A DNA stretch of 64,000 nucleotides from JAHECE01 sp963780675 (GTDB lineage Bacteria > Actinomycetota > Actinomycetes > Actinomycetales > JAHECE01): assembly GCA_963780675.1 (NCBI GenBank), contig CAWACR010000010.1, forward strand, positions 434,001-498,000, given 5' to 3'. Of this stretch, positions 18,085-28,715 are shown piece by piece (position 1 is the first letter of the stretch; the number at the start of each line of letters is the position of its first letter). The notes under the pieces were generated by a model. The model made no database searches. It had not been told where the DNA came from and saw only the letters and a program-made list of their open reading frames with translations. Both the position numbers and the translations under genes were made by a program.

Positions 18085-18477
18085 TCAGGCGAGGTCGACG
18101 TCGACCCAGCGCGCGGCGCGGACCTCGACCACGAACGAGAGCACGGGCACGACGCCCGCCGCGATCATCACGACGATCCGCCCGAAGCCCCAGCGCATGC
18201 GCGACCAGACGTCGAACACGGTGACCAGGTACACCACGTAGATCCAGCCGTGCGCGAACGCCACCCAGCGGCCGATCACGGGCAGCGGCTCGCCCGCGGC
18301 GTCCACGCCCCCGGCCTCGAACACGTACTTGAGGATCAGCTCCGCGGTCAGGAGGAGCAGCCACACGCCGGTGACGTAGGCCATGACGCGGTAGCGCGCG
18401 AAGGCGGCGCGGGCCTTCTTCGCGTCGATCCCGGGTCGGGACGTCGGCGCCGACGGCGCGGGCTGGGGTGCGGACAC
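18085..18477 (-). CDS. DUF3817 family membrane protein
   Basis: Protein of 130 residues with three hydrophobic segments and the DUF3817 signatures (VTGVWLLLLTAELILKYV, FAHGWIYVVYLVTVFD). This family is almost restricted to actinobacteria and commonly lies beside guaA or SURF1-type genes, as here. GTG start behind GAGAGGTGAG. Function unknown; a short Pro/Ala N-terminal tail precedes the first helix. Confidence 0.88.
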   Translation of the reverse strand: MSAPQPAPSAPTSRPGIDAKKARAAFARYRVMAYVTGVWLLLLTAELILKYVFEAGGVDAAGEPLPVIGRWVAFAHGWIYVVYLVTVFDVWSRMRWGFGRIVVMIAAGVVPVLSFVVEVRAARWVDVDLA

Positions 18478-18594
18478 GACTCACCTCTCGGGGGCTGCGG
18501 GGGCGCGGCCATTCTCGCAGCCGGTACCGCCCCGAGGGACGGTCCCCGAGGCTCCCCGGGGGAGCCCGCCCCGCCGTCGCGCGGCTCCCGTGCC

Positions 18595-18600
18595 TAGGCT
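18595..18600 (+). promoter_or_regulatory. -10 box (TAGGCT) of a predicted leaderless transcript, SURF1 gene
   Basis: TAGGCT, then GGCCCC, then the ATG at 18607. The predicted first transcribed base is the A of the start codon. Confidence 0.6.
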
Positions 18601-18606
18601 GGCCCC

Positions 18607-19413
18607 ATGGAGACCGGGGGACGAACCGCGACCGGCTGGCCGGCCGTGGCGCGGAGTCCCCGCATGCTCGGGATCCTCGCGATCCTCCTCCTCGCCGCGG
18701 CGGTGTGCGTCCGGCTGGGCGCCTGGCAGCTCGACCGCGCCCAGGTCCGCGGCGAGCAGGCCGCACGGCTCGAAGCGGCGCAGCAGGCGGACGTCGAGCC
18801 CGTCCCGATCGCTGACGTCCTCGCCCCCCAGACGCCGGTCACGCAGGACGTCGTCGGCGCACGCGTCGTCGCGACGGGCACCTACCTCGGGGGCGCCGAG
18901 TTCGTCATCCCCGACCAGGACCTCGACGGCGAGGCGGGCTCGCTGATCGTCACCGGCCTGCGCCTGACCGAGGGCACCGGAGCGGGCGCCGTCCTCCCCG
19001 TGCTCCGGGGCTGGGTCGCGACGGACACAGCGACGACGACGGCGCAGCTCGCCGTCGGCGGAGCACTCGCTGCTCCCGGTGGCACGGTGACGGTCGTCGG
19101 CGAGGTCGCGGCCGCCGAGGCGGCCCTCGCCGGCGACTTCTCGCCCGGGACCCTCGGGTCCATCAGCTCGGGTCAGCTGGCGAACCTCTGGGGTCCGCCG
19201 ATCTACGGCGGCTACCTGCGGCTGGTCACGTCAGAGCCGCCCCAGGCGCCCGAGCTGATCCCCGTGCCCGCGCCCACTCCGGCCGGGGGCCTGAACCTCC
19301 AGAACCTCGCCTACGCGGCCCAGTGGTGGATCTTCGGAGGCTTCGCCGTGCTGCTGTGGGTCCGGCTCGTGCGCGACGAGGTGGGCCGGCGTACCGAGGC
19401 CGCCGCATCCTGA
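18607..19413 (+). CDS. SURF1 family cytochrome oxidase biogenesis protein
   Basis: Membrane protein of 268 residues with the SURF1 arrangement: an N-terminal helix (LGILAILLLAAAVCVRLGAWQLDRA, with the family's GxWQxxR-like motif), a long extracytoplasmic domain (VVATGTYLGGAEFVIPDQ, VLRGWVATD) and a C-terminal helix (WWIFGGFAVLLWVRLVRDE). Known family members help insert haem into the aa3 cytochrome oxidase. It stands alone and diverges from the DUF3817 gene. Confidence 0.92.
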   Translation: METGGRTATGWPAVARSPRMLGILAILLLAAAVCVRLGAWQLDRAQVRGEQAARLEAAQQADVEPVPIADVLAPQTPVTQDVVGARVVATGTYLGGAEFVIPDQDLDGEAGSLIVTGLRLTEGTGAGAVLPVLRGWVATDTATTTAQLAVGGALAAPGGTVTVVGEVAAAEAALAGDFSPGTLGSISSGQLANLWGPPIYGGYLRLVTSEPPQAPELIPVPAPTPAGGLNLQNLAYAAQWWIFGGFAVLLWVRLVRDEVGRRTEAAAS

Positions 19414-19818
19414 CGCCGACCGTCCCCGCGGTCGCCCCCTGCGGGCCCGCAGGCCGGCCCTCCTGCGGGCCCCTCCTGATGGCCCCTCCTGATGGCCCGG
19501 ACACACCCGAGAGCCTCACCTGGAGCCGGTCGCGACCGGGCGCCCGCGTGACGCGGGCGAATCCCGCCGGGGCGGCACGAGGCCCCGGGCCGTCCCTGAT
19601 CGCAAGCAGCAGACCCGGTGGGGCGACGCACACGCTCGCATCGCGCAAGAATGGGCCGTGTTCGGCGAGGCACAGGAGCCCGACCGGCGCGGCAACGGGG
19701 CAGCAGGCGCGAGGGGGCGCCCTCCTCCCCGGGTCGCCCACGGGTCCGACGCCCGAGCAGGAACCCCTGACGCACGACCGGCCGCCGGGCCGGGCAGTCG
19801 AAGAGAGAGCAGGAAGTC
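19414..19818. other. Intergenic region of 405 bases upstream of pta
   Basis: Contains a hairpin (19443-19472), a perfect 13-bp tandem repeat (19470-19482 and 19483-19495, unit CCCCTCCTGATGG) and then about 300 bases with no conserved coding sequence that I recognise. It must contain the pta-ackA promoter; GAGAGCAGGAAG just before the pta GTG is the ribosome binding site. No clear -10/-35 pair or riboswitch-like structure found. Confidence 0.5.
19443..19472 (+). terminator. Candidate terminator after the SURF1 gene
   Basis: Perfect 11-bp arms (19443-19453, 19462-19472) around an eight-base loop, 30 bases after the stop codon. No T tract, as is usual at this GC content. Confidence 0.55.
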
Positions 19819-21905
19819 GTGGCCCGCAGCATCTACGTCGCCTCACCCGAGGGATACACCGGCAAGTCGAGCATCGCGCTCGGGCTCGTGGACCTCTTCG
19901 TCAGTCGCGTGCAGCGCGTCGGCGTCTTCCGTCCGGTGACACGGACCGACACGGGGCGCGACAGCGTCCTCGAGCTCCTGCTCAACGTGGACGGCGTCGA
20001 CCTCGAGTACGAGGACTGCGTCGGCGTCCACTACGAACAGGTGCACATCGACCACGAGGCGGCCCTGGGCACGATCGTCCAGCGCTACCGCGAGATGGAG
20101 CGCCGGTGCGAGGCCGTCGTCGTCGTCGGCTCGGACTACACGGACGTCGCCAGCCCCAACGAGCTCGCCTTCAACGCGCGGGTCGCGGCCAACCTGGGCT
20201 CTCCCGTCATCCTCGTCGTCCGCGGCCTGGACCGCACGCCCGAGGAGATCCGGCAGATCTCGGACGTCGCCATCGCCGAGCTGCACGCCGGGCACGCGAG
20301 CGTGGTCGCCGTCGTCGCCAACCGCTGCAACCCCGACGAGCTCACCGAAGTGGCGCAGGCCCTCGACGGCGACCTGCCGGTGTTCACCATCCCGGAGATC
20401 CCGTTGCTCTCGGCGCCCACGGTGGGCGAGCTCATGACCGCCGTCGAGGGCGACCTCACCGCCGGCGACCCGGCGCTGCTCGCCCGCGAGGCCGAGGGTG
20501 TCATGGTGGGCGCGATGAGCATGGAGCATCTGCTCGACCGCATCCACGACGGCGCCGTCGTGATCACCCCGGGCGACCGGTCGGACGTGATCCTCGGACT
20601 CGTCTCCGCGCACGCCGCGCCCACGTTCCCCTCGCTCTCGGCCATCATCCTCAACGGAGGCTTCACCCCGGCGCCGCAGGTCACCCGGCTGGTGGAGGGA
20701 CTCGGCCAGCGGCTGCCGATCATCACGACCAGTCTGGGGACGTTCGCCACGTCGTCCCGGGCGGCCGAGACGCGGGGCATGCTCAGCACCGGCTCGCAGC
20801 GCAAGCTCGACACGGCGAAGGCTGCCTTCGAGGCCCACGTGGCCGGGGAGTCGGTGGTCCGGCTCCTCGACGTGCCGAAGTCCGAGGTCGTCACGCCGCT
20901 GATGTTCGAGTACGAGCTCATCGAGCGCGCCCGCCGCAACAAGAAGCACATCGTGCTCCCCGAGGGCACCGACGACCGGATCCTGCGGGCCGCGTCCACC
21001 CTGCTCGCCCGCGGCGTCGCCGACCTCACGCTTCTCGGCGTCGAGGCGACGATCCGCGCCCGCGCCAACGAGCTCGGCCTCGACCTCGACGAGGCGAAGG
21101 TCATCGACCCGCACGACGAGGAGTACCGGACGCCCTTCGCCGAGGAGTACGCGAAGCTGCGGGCGCACAAGGGCATGACGGTCGACCGGGCGCGCGAGAT
21201 CGTGCCGACGTCTCGTACTTCGGCACGCTCATGGTGCACCTCGGCCTCGCCGACGGCATGGTCTCGGGCGCCATCCACACCACGGCGCACACCATCCGGC
21301 CGGCGTTCGAGATCATCAAGACGGTGCCGGGCATCTCGATCGTGTCCAGCGTCTTCTTCATGTGCCTCGCCGACCGCGTGCTCGTCTACGGCGACTGCGC
21401 CGTCAACCCCGACCCGACGGCGGAGCAGCTCGCCGACATCGCGATCTCCTCGGCCGCCACCGCGGCCCAGTTCGGCATCGAGCCCCGCGTGGCGATGCTG
21501 TCCTACTCGACGGGCGAGTCGGGCTCCGGCGCCGACGTCGACAAGGTGCGCACGGCCACGCACCTCGTCAAGGAGCGACGCCCCGACCTCATCGTCGAGG
21601 GCCCGATCCAGTACGACGCCGCGGTCGACGCCTCCGTCGCGCTGACCAAGCTGCCGGACTCCGAGGTGGCCGGGCAGGCGACGGTGTTCATCTTCCCCGA
21701 CCTCAACACCGGCAACAACACCTACAAGGCCGTCCAGCGCTCGGCCGGTGCCGTCGCCGTCGGACCGGTGCTGCAGGGCCTGCGCAAGCCGGTCAACGAC
21801 CTCTCGCGCGGCGCGCTGGTCAAGGACATCGTCAACACGGTCGCCATCACCGCCATCCAGGCCCAGGAGTCCGGCGCTGCGCCGGCTGCTCCCGCCTCCG
21901 AGTGA
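19819..21905 (+). CDS. pta: Phosphate acetyltransferase with N-terminal P-loop and DRTGG domains, frame interrupted
   Basis: Interconverts acetyl-CoA and acetyl phosphate, working with the acetate kinase gene 48 bases downstream. N-terminal BioD-like domain with P-loop-like GYTGKSSIALG, a central DRTGG domain, then the catalytic PTA_PTB domain (NKKHIVLPEGTDDRILRA, SYFGTLMVHLGLADGMVSGA, YSTGESGSG, PDLNTGNNTYKAVQRS). GTG start behind AGGAAG. One base is missing near 21209 (GTG|GCC read as GTGCC), shifting the frame for the last third; restoring it gives 696 codons, normal for the long form. Confidence 0.95.
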
Positions 21906-21953
21906 GCTGAGCCAGCACCCCCTGCCCCGCCCCACCTGCCCAGGAGAGCACCC

Positions 21954-23144
21954 ATGAGCCAGGACGTCCTCGTCGTCAACTCCGGCTCGTCGTCGATCAA
22001 GTACCAGCTGGTCGACGTCGAGGCGGAGGAAGCCATCGCGAGCGGCATCATCGAACGGATCGGCCAGGAGAGCAGCTCCGTGAGTCACACCGGGCCCGAC
22101 GGGAAGACGACGCTCGAACAGCCCATTCCCGACCACGAGGCCGGGATGGACCTCGTGCTGCACCTGTTCGCCGAGCACGGACCCGCGCTCGACCCCTCGG
22201 TGCTGCGCGCCGTCGGCCACCGGGTGGTCCAGGGCGGCGACGTCTTCTCCGGCCCGGCCCTGGTCGACGACGACGTCGAGGCGAAGATCGACGCCCTCTC
22301 GGACCTCGCACCGCTGCACAACCCGCCGAACCTGGCCGGCATCCGGGCCGCCCGGCACGCGTTCCCGGACGCTCCGCACGTGGCGGTCTTCGACACCTCG
22401 TTCCACCAGACCCTGCCCGCGGAGGCGTACACCTACGCGATCGACCGGGACGTCGCCCGCGAGTACAAGATCCGGCGCTACGGCTTCCACGGCACGTCCC
22501 ACCTGTACGTCTCGCGCAAGACGGCAGAGGCGCTCGGCAAGCCTGTCGAGGACCTCAACATCATCGTGCTCCACCTCGGCAACGGCGCCTCGGCCACGGC
22601 CGTGCGGGGCGGGCACTCGGTCGAGACCTCGATGGGCCTCACCCCGCTCGAGGGGCTCGTCATGGGCACCCGCTCCGGTGACATCGACCCCGCGGTCGTG
22701 TTCCACCTCCAGCGCGTCGCGGGCATGAGCACGGACCAGATCGACGTCCTGCTCAACCGCAAGTCCGGGATGCTCGGCCTCTGCGGCCTCACCGACATGC
22801 GGGACGTCCACGCGGCCGTCGCCGCCGGAGACGAGGCCGCGCGCGTCGCCCTCGAGGTCTACTACCACCGCATCAAGGGCTACGTCGGCGCCTACTACGC
22901 CCAGCTGGGCCACGTCGACGCGATCGCCTTCACGGCCGGGATCGGCGAGAACGACATCACGGTCCGGGCTCGATCGCTCGAGGGCCTCGAGCGCCTGGGC
23001 ATCGCCGTCGACCCCGAGCGCAACGCCGTGCGCCCCAAGGAGCCCACGGTCATCTCGCCCGACGGCGCCCAGGTCACGGTCATGGTGGTGCCCACCAACG
23101 AGGAGCTCGAGATCGCCCGCCAGGCGGTCGCGATGCTCGCCTGA
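21954..23144 (+). CDS. ackA: Acetate kinase
   Basis: Makes ATP from acetyl phosphate. 396 residues with the family signatures VVNSGSSSIKYQL at the N-terminus, the RYGFHGTSH segment and GNGASATAV and FTAGIGEN motifs of the ASKHA fold. Intact frame. ATG behind AGGAGAGC. Forms an operon with pta; no regulator is adjacent. Confidence 0.97.
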   Translation: MSQDVLVVNSGSSSIKYQLVDVEAEEAIASGIIERIGQESSSVSHTGPDGKTTLEQPIPDHEAGMDLVLHLFAEHGPALDPSVLRAVGHRVVQGGDVFSGPALVDDDVEAKIDALSDLAPLHNPPNLAGIRAARHAFPDAPHVAVFDTSFHQTLPAEAYTYAIDRDVAREYKIRRYGFHGTSHLYVSRKTAEALGKPVEDLNIIVLHLGNGASATAVRGGHSVETSMGLTPLEGLVMGTRSGDIDPAVVFHLQRVAGMSTDQIDVLLNRKSGMLGLCGLTDMRDVHAAVAAGDEAARVALEVYYHRIKGYVGAYYAQLGHVDAIAFTAGIGENDITVRARSLEGLERLGIAVDPERNAVRPKEPTVISPDGAQVTVMVVPTNEELEIARQAVAMLA

Positions 23145-23422
23145 GCGCCGCGCCGCGGGTCGCCTGAGTTCGCCGACACGGTCGCCTGGGCCTCGACCCG
23201 GGTCGCCTCAGGCCTCCACGCCCGGGTCGGGTTTGCGGTCCGGCGCTGGGGTGGGAAAGCGAGCGGGCCTACCATCCGGCGCTCCTTCGTCGCGCCTCCC
23301 GCCAGACCCGCGCGCGCTCCCTCCGCTCGCCGGACGCGAAGGCGAACCCTGTCGGACGCAGTCAACCCAAGCCGACGGCGCCTGGCCGGACCAGAGGGCG
23401 CTCAGCCGGAAGCCGAGGGAAC
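23145..23422. other. Convergent intergenic region between ackA and fumC
   Basis: 278 bases. Near its left end the motif GGTCGCCTG recurs three times (about 23158, 23180, 23202) with slightly different flanks. No strong hairpin or coding sequence identified; the two genes' terminators must lie here but are not obvious. Confidence 0.4.
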
Positions 23423-24883
23423 TCAGACCTGCGGTGGGGTCGTCATCGTCATGACGTCGAGGGCGGCGTCGAGCTGCTCGACCGTGAGGCTCCCGCGCTC
23501 GACGAAGCCGAGGTCGATGACTGCCTGCGCGGATCGTCAGGTCGGCGGCGACCGCGTGCTTGGCGATCTTCGCCGCGTTCTCGTAGCCGATGAGGCGGTT
23601 CAGGGGCGTGACGATCGACGGGGAGGACTCGGCGTAGCGGCGGCAGCGGTCGACGTTCGCGGTGATCCCGTCCACGCACTTGGCGGCGAGGTGTTCGCAC
23701 GCGCCGGTGAGCAGCGTGACCGACTCGAGCAGGTTCCGTGCGATCACGGGGAGCATGACGTTCAGCTCGAACGTGCCGGACGCCCCGGCGAACGCGACCG
23801 TGGCGTCGTTGCCGATCACCTGTGCTGCGACCATCAGGGTGGCTTCGGGGATCACGGGGTTGACCTTGCCCGGCATGATCGAGGATCCCGGCTGCAGGTC
23901 GGGGATCTGGATCTCGCCGAGCCCGGTCCGCGGGCCCGACCCCATCCAGCGCAGGTCGTTGCAGATCTTCACGAGCGAGACCGCGACCGAGCGGAGCGCG
24001 CCGGACGTCTCGACGAGGGCGTCCATGGCGCCCTGGGCCTCGAAGTGGTTCGGGGCCTCGGTGATCGGAAGGCCCGTGTGCTCGCTCGACGAGCTCGATG
24101 ACCCGCTGCGGGAAAGCCGGCGGGAGTGTTGATGCCCGTGCCGACCGCGGTGCCGCCGAGCGGGAGCTCGGCCAGGCGCGGGAGGGCGCCCTGCACCCGC
24201 TCGAGCCCGAGCTCGGATCTGGCGCGGCGTAGCCCGCGAACTCCTGCCCGAGGGTGACGGGGGTGGCGTCCATGAGGTGCGTGCGCCCGGACTTGACGAC
24301 GTCGTCGAACTCCCCGGCCTTGCGCTCCAGCGAGTCGGCCAGGTGGTCGAGGGCGGGGAGCAGCGACTCGCGGATCGCGCTGCGTGGCGGCGATGTGGAT
24401 CGACGCCGGGAAGACGTCGTTCGAGGACTGCGAGGCGTTGACGTGGTCGTTGGGGTGGACGGCCGAGCCGAGCCTCTCGCTCGCGAGCCGGGCGACGACC
24501 TCGTTCATGTTCATGTTCGACGACGTCCCGGACCCGGTCTGGAAGACGTCGACCGGGAAGTGGTCGTCCCAGTAGCCCGCGACGACGGCGTCGGCCGCAC
24601 CTGCGATGGCCGCCGACACCTTCTCGTCGAAGACGCCCAGCTCGTGGTTGGCCACCGCCGCGGCGCGCTTGATCTGCGCGAGGGCCGCGATGTGGTGCCG
24701 GGAGAGGGTGGTGCCCGAGATGGGGAAGTTCTCGACGGCGCGCTGGGTCTGCGCACCGTACATCGCCCCCACGGGGACGCGCACCTCGCCCATCGTGTCC
24801 TGCTCGACCCGGTACTCCGGGGGATGCGCGACGGTGCCCGGGACGGACTCGGGCGTCGGCATGCAGGGGTGGGCCTTGGTCAC
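23423..24883 (-). CDS. fumC: Class II fumarate hydratase, frame interrupted
   Basis: Hydrates fumarate to malate in the TCA cycle. Conserved blocks are all present but in different frames: TGSGTSSNMNMNEVVA, GRTHLMDATPVTLGQEF, GGTAVGTGINTP and the superfamily signature GSSIMPGKVNP. GTG start behind AAGGAGAA. Six single-base gains (near 23528, 24084, 24109, 24215, 24222, 24382) each fall between codons, for example GAG|C|GAG at 24084. Removing them gives exactly 485 codons, the expected length. Not a believable pseudogene, since all catalytic blocks are intact. Confidence 0.93.
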
Positions 24884-25023
24884 GGCAGTTCTCCTTCGGG
24901 GTGCTCCGGCTCGCGGCCCCATCGTGCCAGCCCGGAGGCGCGTCCCGCGGCGCCTGGAGAGCGGCACGCGGGTCCCGCCGCCGCGGGCCTGCGCCGGCCC
25001 CGATCGAGGCCCCGGACGACGTC

Positions 25024-25060
25024 TGCCGGTCGGCCCGCAGGATCTGCGGGCCGACCGGCA
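25024..25060 (-). terminator. Terminator of the fru-pts operon
   Basis: Perfect 17-bp arms (25024-25040, 25044-25060) with a three-base loop, 23 bases after the ptsI stop codon. Confidence 0.85.
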
Positions 25061-25083
25061 GGGTCAGGCGCTGTGGGGATCGG

Positions 25084-26772
25084 CTAGAGGCCGAGGCCCT
25101 CGCGTGCCGCCTCGGTCATGAGCTCGACGGCGGCAGCCCGTCCGTCGATCGCGCCGCGTGCGGCCAGCGCAGCCTCGGCGATCGCCTCGCACTGCGCCAG
25201 CGTGTGCTGCCGGATGGCGAACCGGACCGAGGGGAGGGCGCCGGTCGACATCGACAGGCTCGTGATGCCGAGTCCGGTGAGCACCAGGGCCATGACGGGG
25301 TCGCCCGCAGACTCCCCGCACACCCCGACGGGCTTGCCGATCTCCTTGCCTGCCCGCGCCGTCGCCGCCACCAGGTCGAGGACCGCCGGCTGGAACGGGT
25401 CGAGCAGATCGGCCAGCTCACCGCGGAGGCGGTCGGTGGCCATCGTGTACTGGGCGAGGTCGTTCGTGCCGATCGACACGAAGTCCACCTCGGCCAGGAT
25501 GTCCCTGGCGCGCAGGGCCGCGGACGGCACCTCGACCATGACGCCGACGGTCTTGATGCCGTGGCTGCGTGCCATGGTGGCGAACTCGGCCGCCTCCGTG
25601 ACCGTCGAGATCATCGGCGCCATGACCCAGGGGTGGATGCCGGTGCGTGTCTGCGCCTCGGCGAGGGCCGCCAGCTGGGTGTCGAGGAGCTCCGGCGCCG
25701 TCCGGACGAGGCGGTAGGCGCGCACGCCGAGCGCCGGGTTCTCCTCGTCGGGCTGCGTCACGAACGCCAGCGGCTTGTCGGCGCCGGCGTCGATCGTGCG
25801 GACGACGACCTTGCGACCCTCGAACGCACGGAGCGAAGCCGCGTAGACGTCGGCCTGCTCGGCCAGCGTGGGCGCCGTCGTCCGCTCGAGGTAGAGGACC
25901 TCGGTGCGGAAGAGGCCCACGCCCTCGGCCGGCGTCTCTGCCGCCCGCACCGCATCGGCCAGCGTCCCGATGTTCGCCAGGAGCTGGATCGTGTGCCCGT
26001 CGGCCGTTCCGCCGGGGGCGATGTCGTCCGCGAGGGCGACGAGCGCCGCCGCCCGCTTCTCGAACTGTGCCCGGACGTCGTCGCCCGGACCGACCAGGAT
26101 GGTGCCGGCCGCGGCATCCACCGCGACGACCTCGCCGCTCTCCAGCGACTCGGCGCCGGCCACCCGCACGACGCACGGGATGCCGAGCTGACCGGCGATG
26201 ATCGCCGTGTGGCTGGTCGGGCCACCGAGCTCCGTGACGATCGCGAGGGTGAGACCGAGGTCCAGGGCCGCGGTGTCGGCCGGCGCGAGGTCCTTCGCCA
26301 CGATGACGGACGGCACCAGAAGCTCGGGGACACCCGGGGGTTCCACCCCGAGCAGGTAGGCGACCACGCGGTCCCGCACGCTGTGCAGGTCCGTGACCCG
26401 CTCGGCGAGGTAGCCGCCGGCGGCCGTGAACATCGCCGCGAAGTTCGCGACGACGGCGTTGAGGGCGTGCATCGGAGCCTCGCCCTTGTCGATCTTGGCG
26501 AGCACCTGCTTGCGCAGGGCCCGGTCGTCCGCCATCTGGGCGGTCGCCGAGAGAACCTCGGCGACCGTCCCGACGGCGCGGGAGGCCTGCTCCCGGAGCC
26601 CCGCGGCGACGGAGGCGAAGGCCGCTTCGACCTTCTCCTTCGCCGCCGCCGGGTCGGCGGGAGCGGGCTCGTCGGAGGGAACCACCGGTGCGGGGCGGAC
26701 CCTGGCGACCGGTCCGCAGACCGCGCCACGACCCACACCGACCCCGGCGAGAACCGTGCCCTGCTCTGTCAT
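25084..26772 (-). CDS. ptsI: PTS enzyme I (phosphoenolpyruvate-protein phosphotransferase)
   Basis: Transfers phosphate from PEP to HPr, the first step of the sugar PTS. 562 residues; active-site His in GGPTSHTAIIAGQLGIP, PEP-binding barrel signatures (VGLFRTEVLYL, FVSIGTNDLAQYTMA) and the C-terminal VCGESAGDP motif. Intact frame. Starts 11 bases after the HPr stop. Last gene of the fructose operon, followed by a strong hairpin. Confidence 0.97.
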   Translation of the reverse strand: MTEQGTVLAGVGVGRGAVCGPVARVRPAPVVPSDEPAPADPAAAKEKVEAAFASVAAGLREQASRAVGTVAEVLSATAQMADDRALRKQVLAKIDKGEAPMHALNAVVANFAAMFTAAGGYLAERVTDLHSVRDRVVAYLLGVEPPGVPELLVPSVIVAKDLAPADTAALDLGLTLAIVTELGGPTSHTAIIAGQLGIPCVVRVAGAESLESGEVVAVDAAAGTILVGPGDDVRAQFEKRAAALVALADDIAPGGTADGHTIQLLANIGTLADAVRAAETPAEGVGLFRTEVLYLERTTAPTLAEQADVYAASLRAFEGRKVVVRTIDAGADKPLAFVTQPDEENPALGVRAYRLVRTAPELLDTQLAALAEAQTRTGIHPWVMAPMISTVTEAAEFATMARSHGIKTVGVMVEVPSAALRARDILAEVDFVSIGTNDLAQYTMATDRLRGELADLLDPFQPAVLDLVAATARAGKEIGKPVGVCGESAGDPVMALVLTGLGITSLSMSTGALPSVRFAIRQHTLAQCEAIAEAALAARGAIDGRAAAVELMTEAAREGLGL

Positions 26773-26783
26773 GACCGCGCCAC

Positions 26784-27053
26784 CTACTCGGCGTCGAGGT
26801 CGGTCTCGAGCAGGGCGACAAGCTCGTCGAGCACGCGCTCGGCCTCGGGGCCTTCGGCCTCGAGGACGACCTCCTCGCCGCCCCCGACCCCCATGGCCAT
26901 GACCATCAGGATGCTCGAGGCATCCATCGGCTCTTCGCCCGGCTTGGCGATGGTGACGTCCACTCCCGAGGCGGCGACCGCCTGGGTGAAGATCGACGCG
27001 GGACGGGCGTGGAGACCCACGCGCGAGGCGACGACGACGGTGCGCTGCGGCAT
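26784..27053 (-). CDS. ptsH: PTS phosphocarrier protein HPr
   Basis: Small phosphocarrier of 89 residues. Phosphorylatable His15 in VGLHARPAS and, at position 46 in MDASSILMVMAMG, a Ser at the site phosphorylated by HPr kinase in Firmicutes; actinobacteria usually lack that kinase. ATG behind AAGGAATCACC. Lies between the fructose permease gene and ptsI, so the general PTS proteins here are expressed with the fructose genes. Confidence 0.96.
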   Translation of the reverse strand: MPQRTVVVASRVGLHARPASIFTQAVAASGVDVTIAKPGEEPMDASSILMVMAMGVGGGEEVVLEAEGPEAERVLDELVALLETDLDAE

Positions 27054-27116
27054 GTCGGTGATTCCTTCCGAGCTACGGTGCGTGCGGTTGGCAGGACGTG
27101 CGGGATCCGGTCGGGC

Positions 27117-28715
27117 TCAGTGCCCGGCCATGGCCTCGATGCTCTCGGCTGCCTCGAGGGCCTCTTCGTTCGGGTTCCGACCGATGTTCTTCGCCACGAG
27201 GATCACGAGAGCCGAGACGACCATACCCACGGCGGTGGCGACCACGAACATGAACGGGTTGCCGATCAGCGGAAGGATCCAGATGCCGCCGTGCGGTGCG
27301 AGCTGGCCGCTGCCGAAGAGCATGACCAGACCACCGGTGACGGCGCCGCCGACCATGAAGGACGGCAGCATGCGGATCGGGTCGGCCGCGGCGAACGGGA
27401 TCGCGCCCTCGGAGATGAAGGACGCGCCCAGGAACCATGCCGACTTGCCGGACTCGCGCTCGGCCTCGGACCAGATCTTCTTGCGCAGCACGGTCGCCAG
27501 GGCGATCGCCAGCGGCGGGCACCATGCCTGCGGCCATGACGGCCGACATGATCCGCGCCTCGGTGCTGTCCGTGCCGGCACCGGCGGCCAGCGCGTTGGC
27601 CAGGCCGGTCGCGGCGAAGGTGTACGCGACCTTGTTGATCGGACCGCCGAGGTCGGAGCACATCATGAGGCCGAGGATGATGCCGAGCGGGACGAGCGCC
27701 GAGGTGCCGCCAGCCCGTTGAGCCACGTCGGTCAGCCCGTCGTTGACCGCCTTCATCGGCGGACCGATGATCAGGATCGCGGCTGCACCGGTGATGAGCG
27801 TGGCGATGAGCGGGATCACGAGGATCGGCATGATGCCGCGAACCGACTTGGGCACCTTGCGGGACGCGAGCCACCAGGCGACGACCACCGGCGAGGAAGC
27901 CGGTCAGGATACCGCCGAGGAAGCCGGCGCCCACGGTGTCGGCGATGACGCCACCGACGAAGCCGGGGACGATGCCCGGACGGTCGGCGATCGCGTAGGC
28001 GATGTAGGCCGACAGCGCGGAGACGAGGAACCCGAAGGCCACGCCACCGATCGTGAACAGGAGCACGGCCCAGGAGTCGGCCGAGAACCAGCCGAAGTTG
28101 GCGGCGAACGTGTTCAGGCTGATCGTCGCGCCCTCAGCGAGCTCGATGCCGTGGTCCGCGGCGTAGTGAGTCGCGTACTCCGAGGTGCTGCCGATGATCG
28201 ACGTGACCGCGACCGCGCCGTTCTCGCCCCAGGCCACCGCTCCGAGCATGAAGCCGAAGCCGATGAGGATGCCGCCCGCGACGACGAAGGGCAGCATGTA
28301 GGACACACCGGTCATCAGCCACTGGCGGATACGGGTGCCGACGCCGACCTTCTTGGGCGGTGCGGACACGCACCGGGGCGGCCGAGGCGGCCGGGCCGCC
28401 CTTGGGCGCAGCCTCGACGGCGGCGACCGCCTTGGCGAGCACGGCGGCCGCGTCGTGGACGGCGGCCTTGACGCCGACGTCGACGGTCGGCTTGCCGGCG
28501 AACCGCTCCTTGCCCTGGACCTCGAGGTCCGCGGCGAAGATGACGCCGTCGGCGGCGGCGATGATGGCCGGGTCCAGCCGGGTGGAGCCGGCGGAGCCCT
28601 GGGTCTCGACCGTGACCTCGTGGCCCTGGGCCTTACCGACCTGCTCGAGGGCCTCGGCGGCCATGTAGGTGTGCGCGATGCCCGTCGGGCACGACGTCAC
28701 AGCGACGAACTTCAT
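27117..28715 (-). CDS. fruA: Fructose-specific PTS enzyme IIBC, frame interrupted
   Basis: Membrane transporter that phosphorylates fructose at C1 during uptake. IIB domain at the N-terminus with phosphocysteine Cys9 (VTSCPTGIAHTYMAAEAL), Ala-rich linker, then the IIC membrane domain (MLPFVVAGGILIGFGFM, GPINKVAYTF, ISEGAIPFAAADP). ATG overlaps the IIA stop by four bases. Three single-base gains (near 27508, 27890, 28368) break the frame; for the last, GTG|C|GTG, the extra C is clearly between codons. Removing them gives exactly 532 codons. Confidence 0.93.

Noticed and set aside
20136..22913. Long minus-strand frame opposite pta and ackA
   Set aside because: Antisense shadow of two well-recognised genes; no start signal or motif.
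23157..23215. Triple GGTCGCCTG motif after ackA as a regulatory array
   Set aside because: Irregular spacing and GC-rich wording typical of this genome; no conserved partner found.
23423..24883. Calling fumC, pckG, rpoA, kgd and similar broken genes pseudogenes
   Set aside because: Catalytic blocks are intact at residue level, length is normal after correcting single-base changes, and single-copy loss of RNA polymerase alpha or S11 would be lethal.
24901..27948. Very long open frame on the plus strand opposite ptsI, ptsH and fruA
   Set aside because: Arg/Asp/His-rich translation without any known motif, antisense to clearly conserved genes; an effect of high GC content and rare stop codons.
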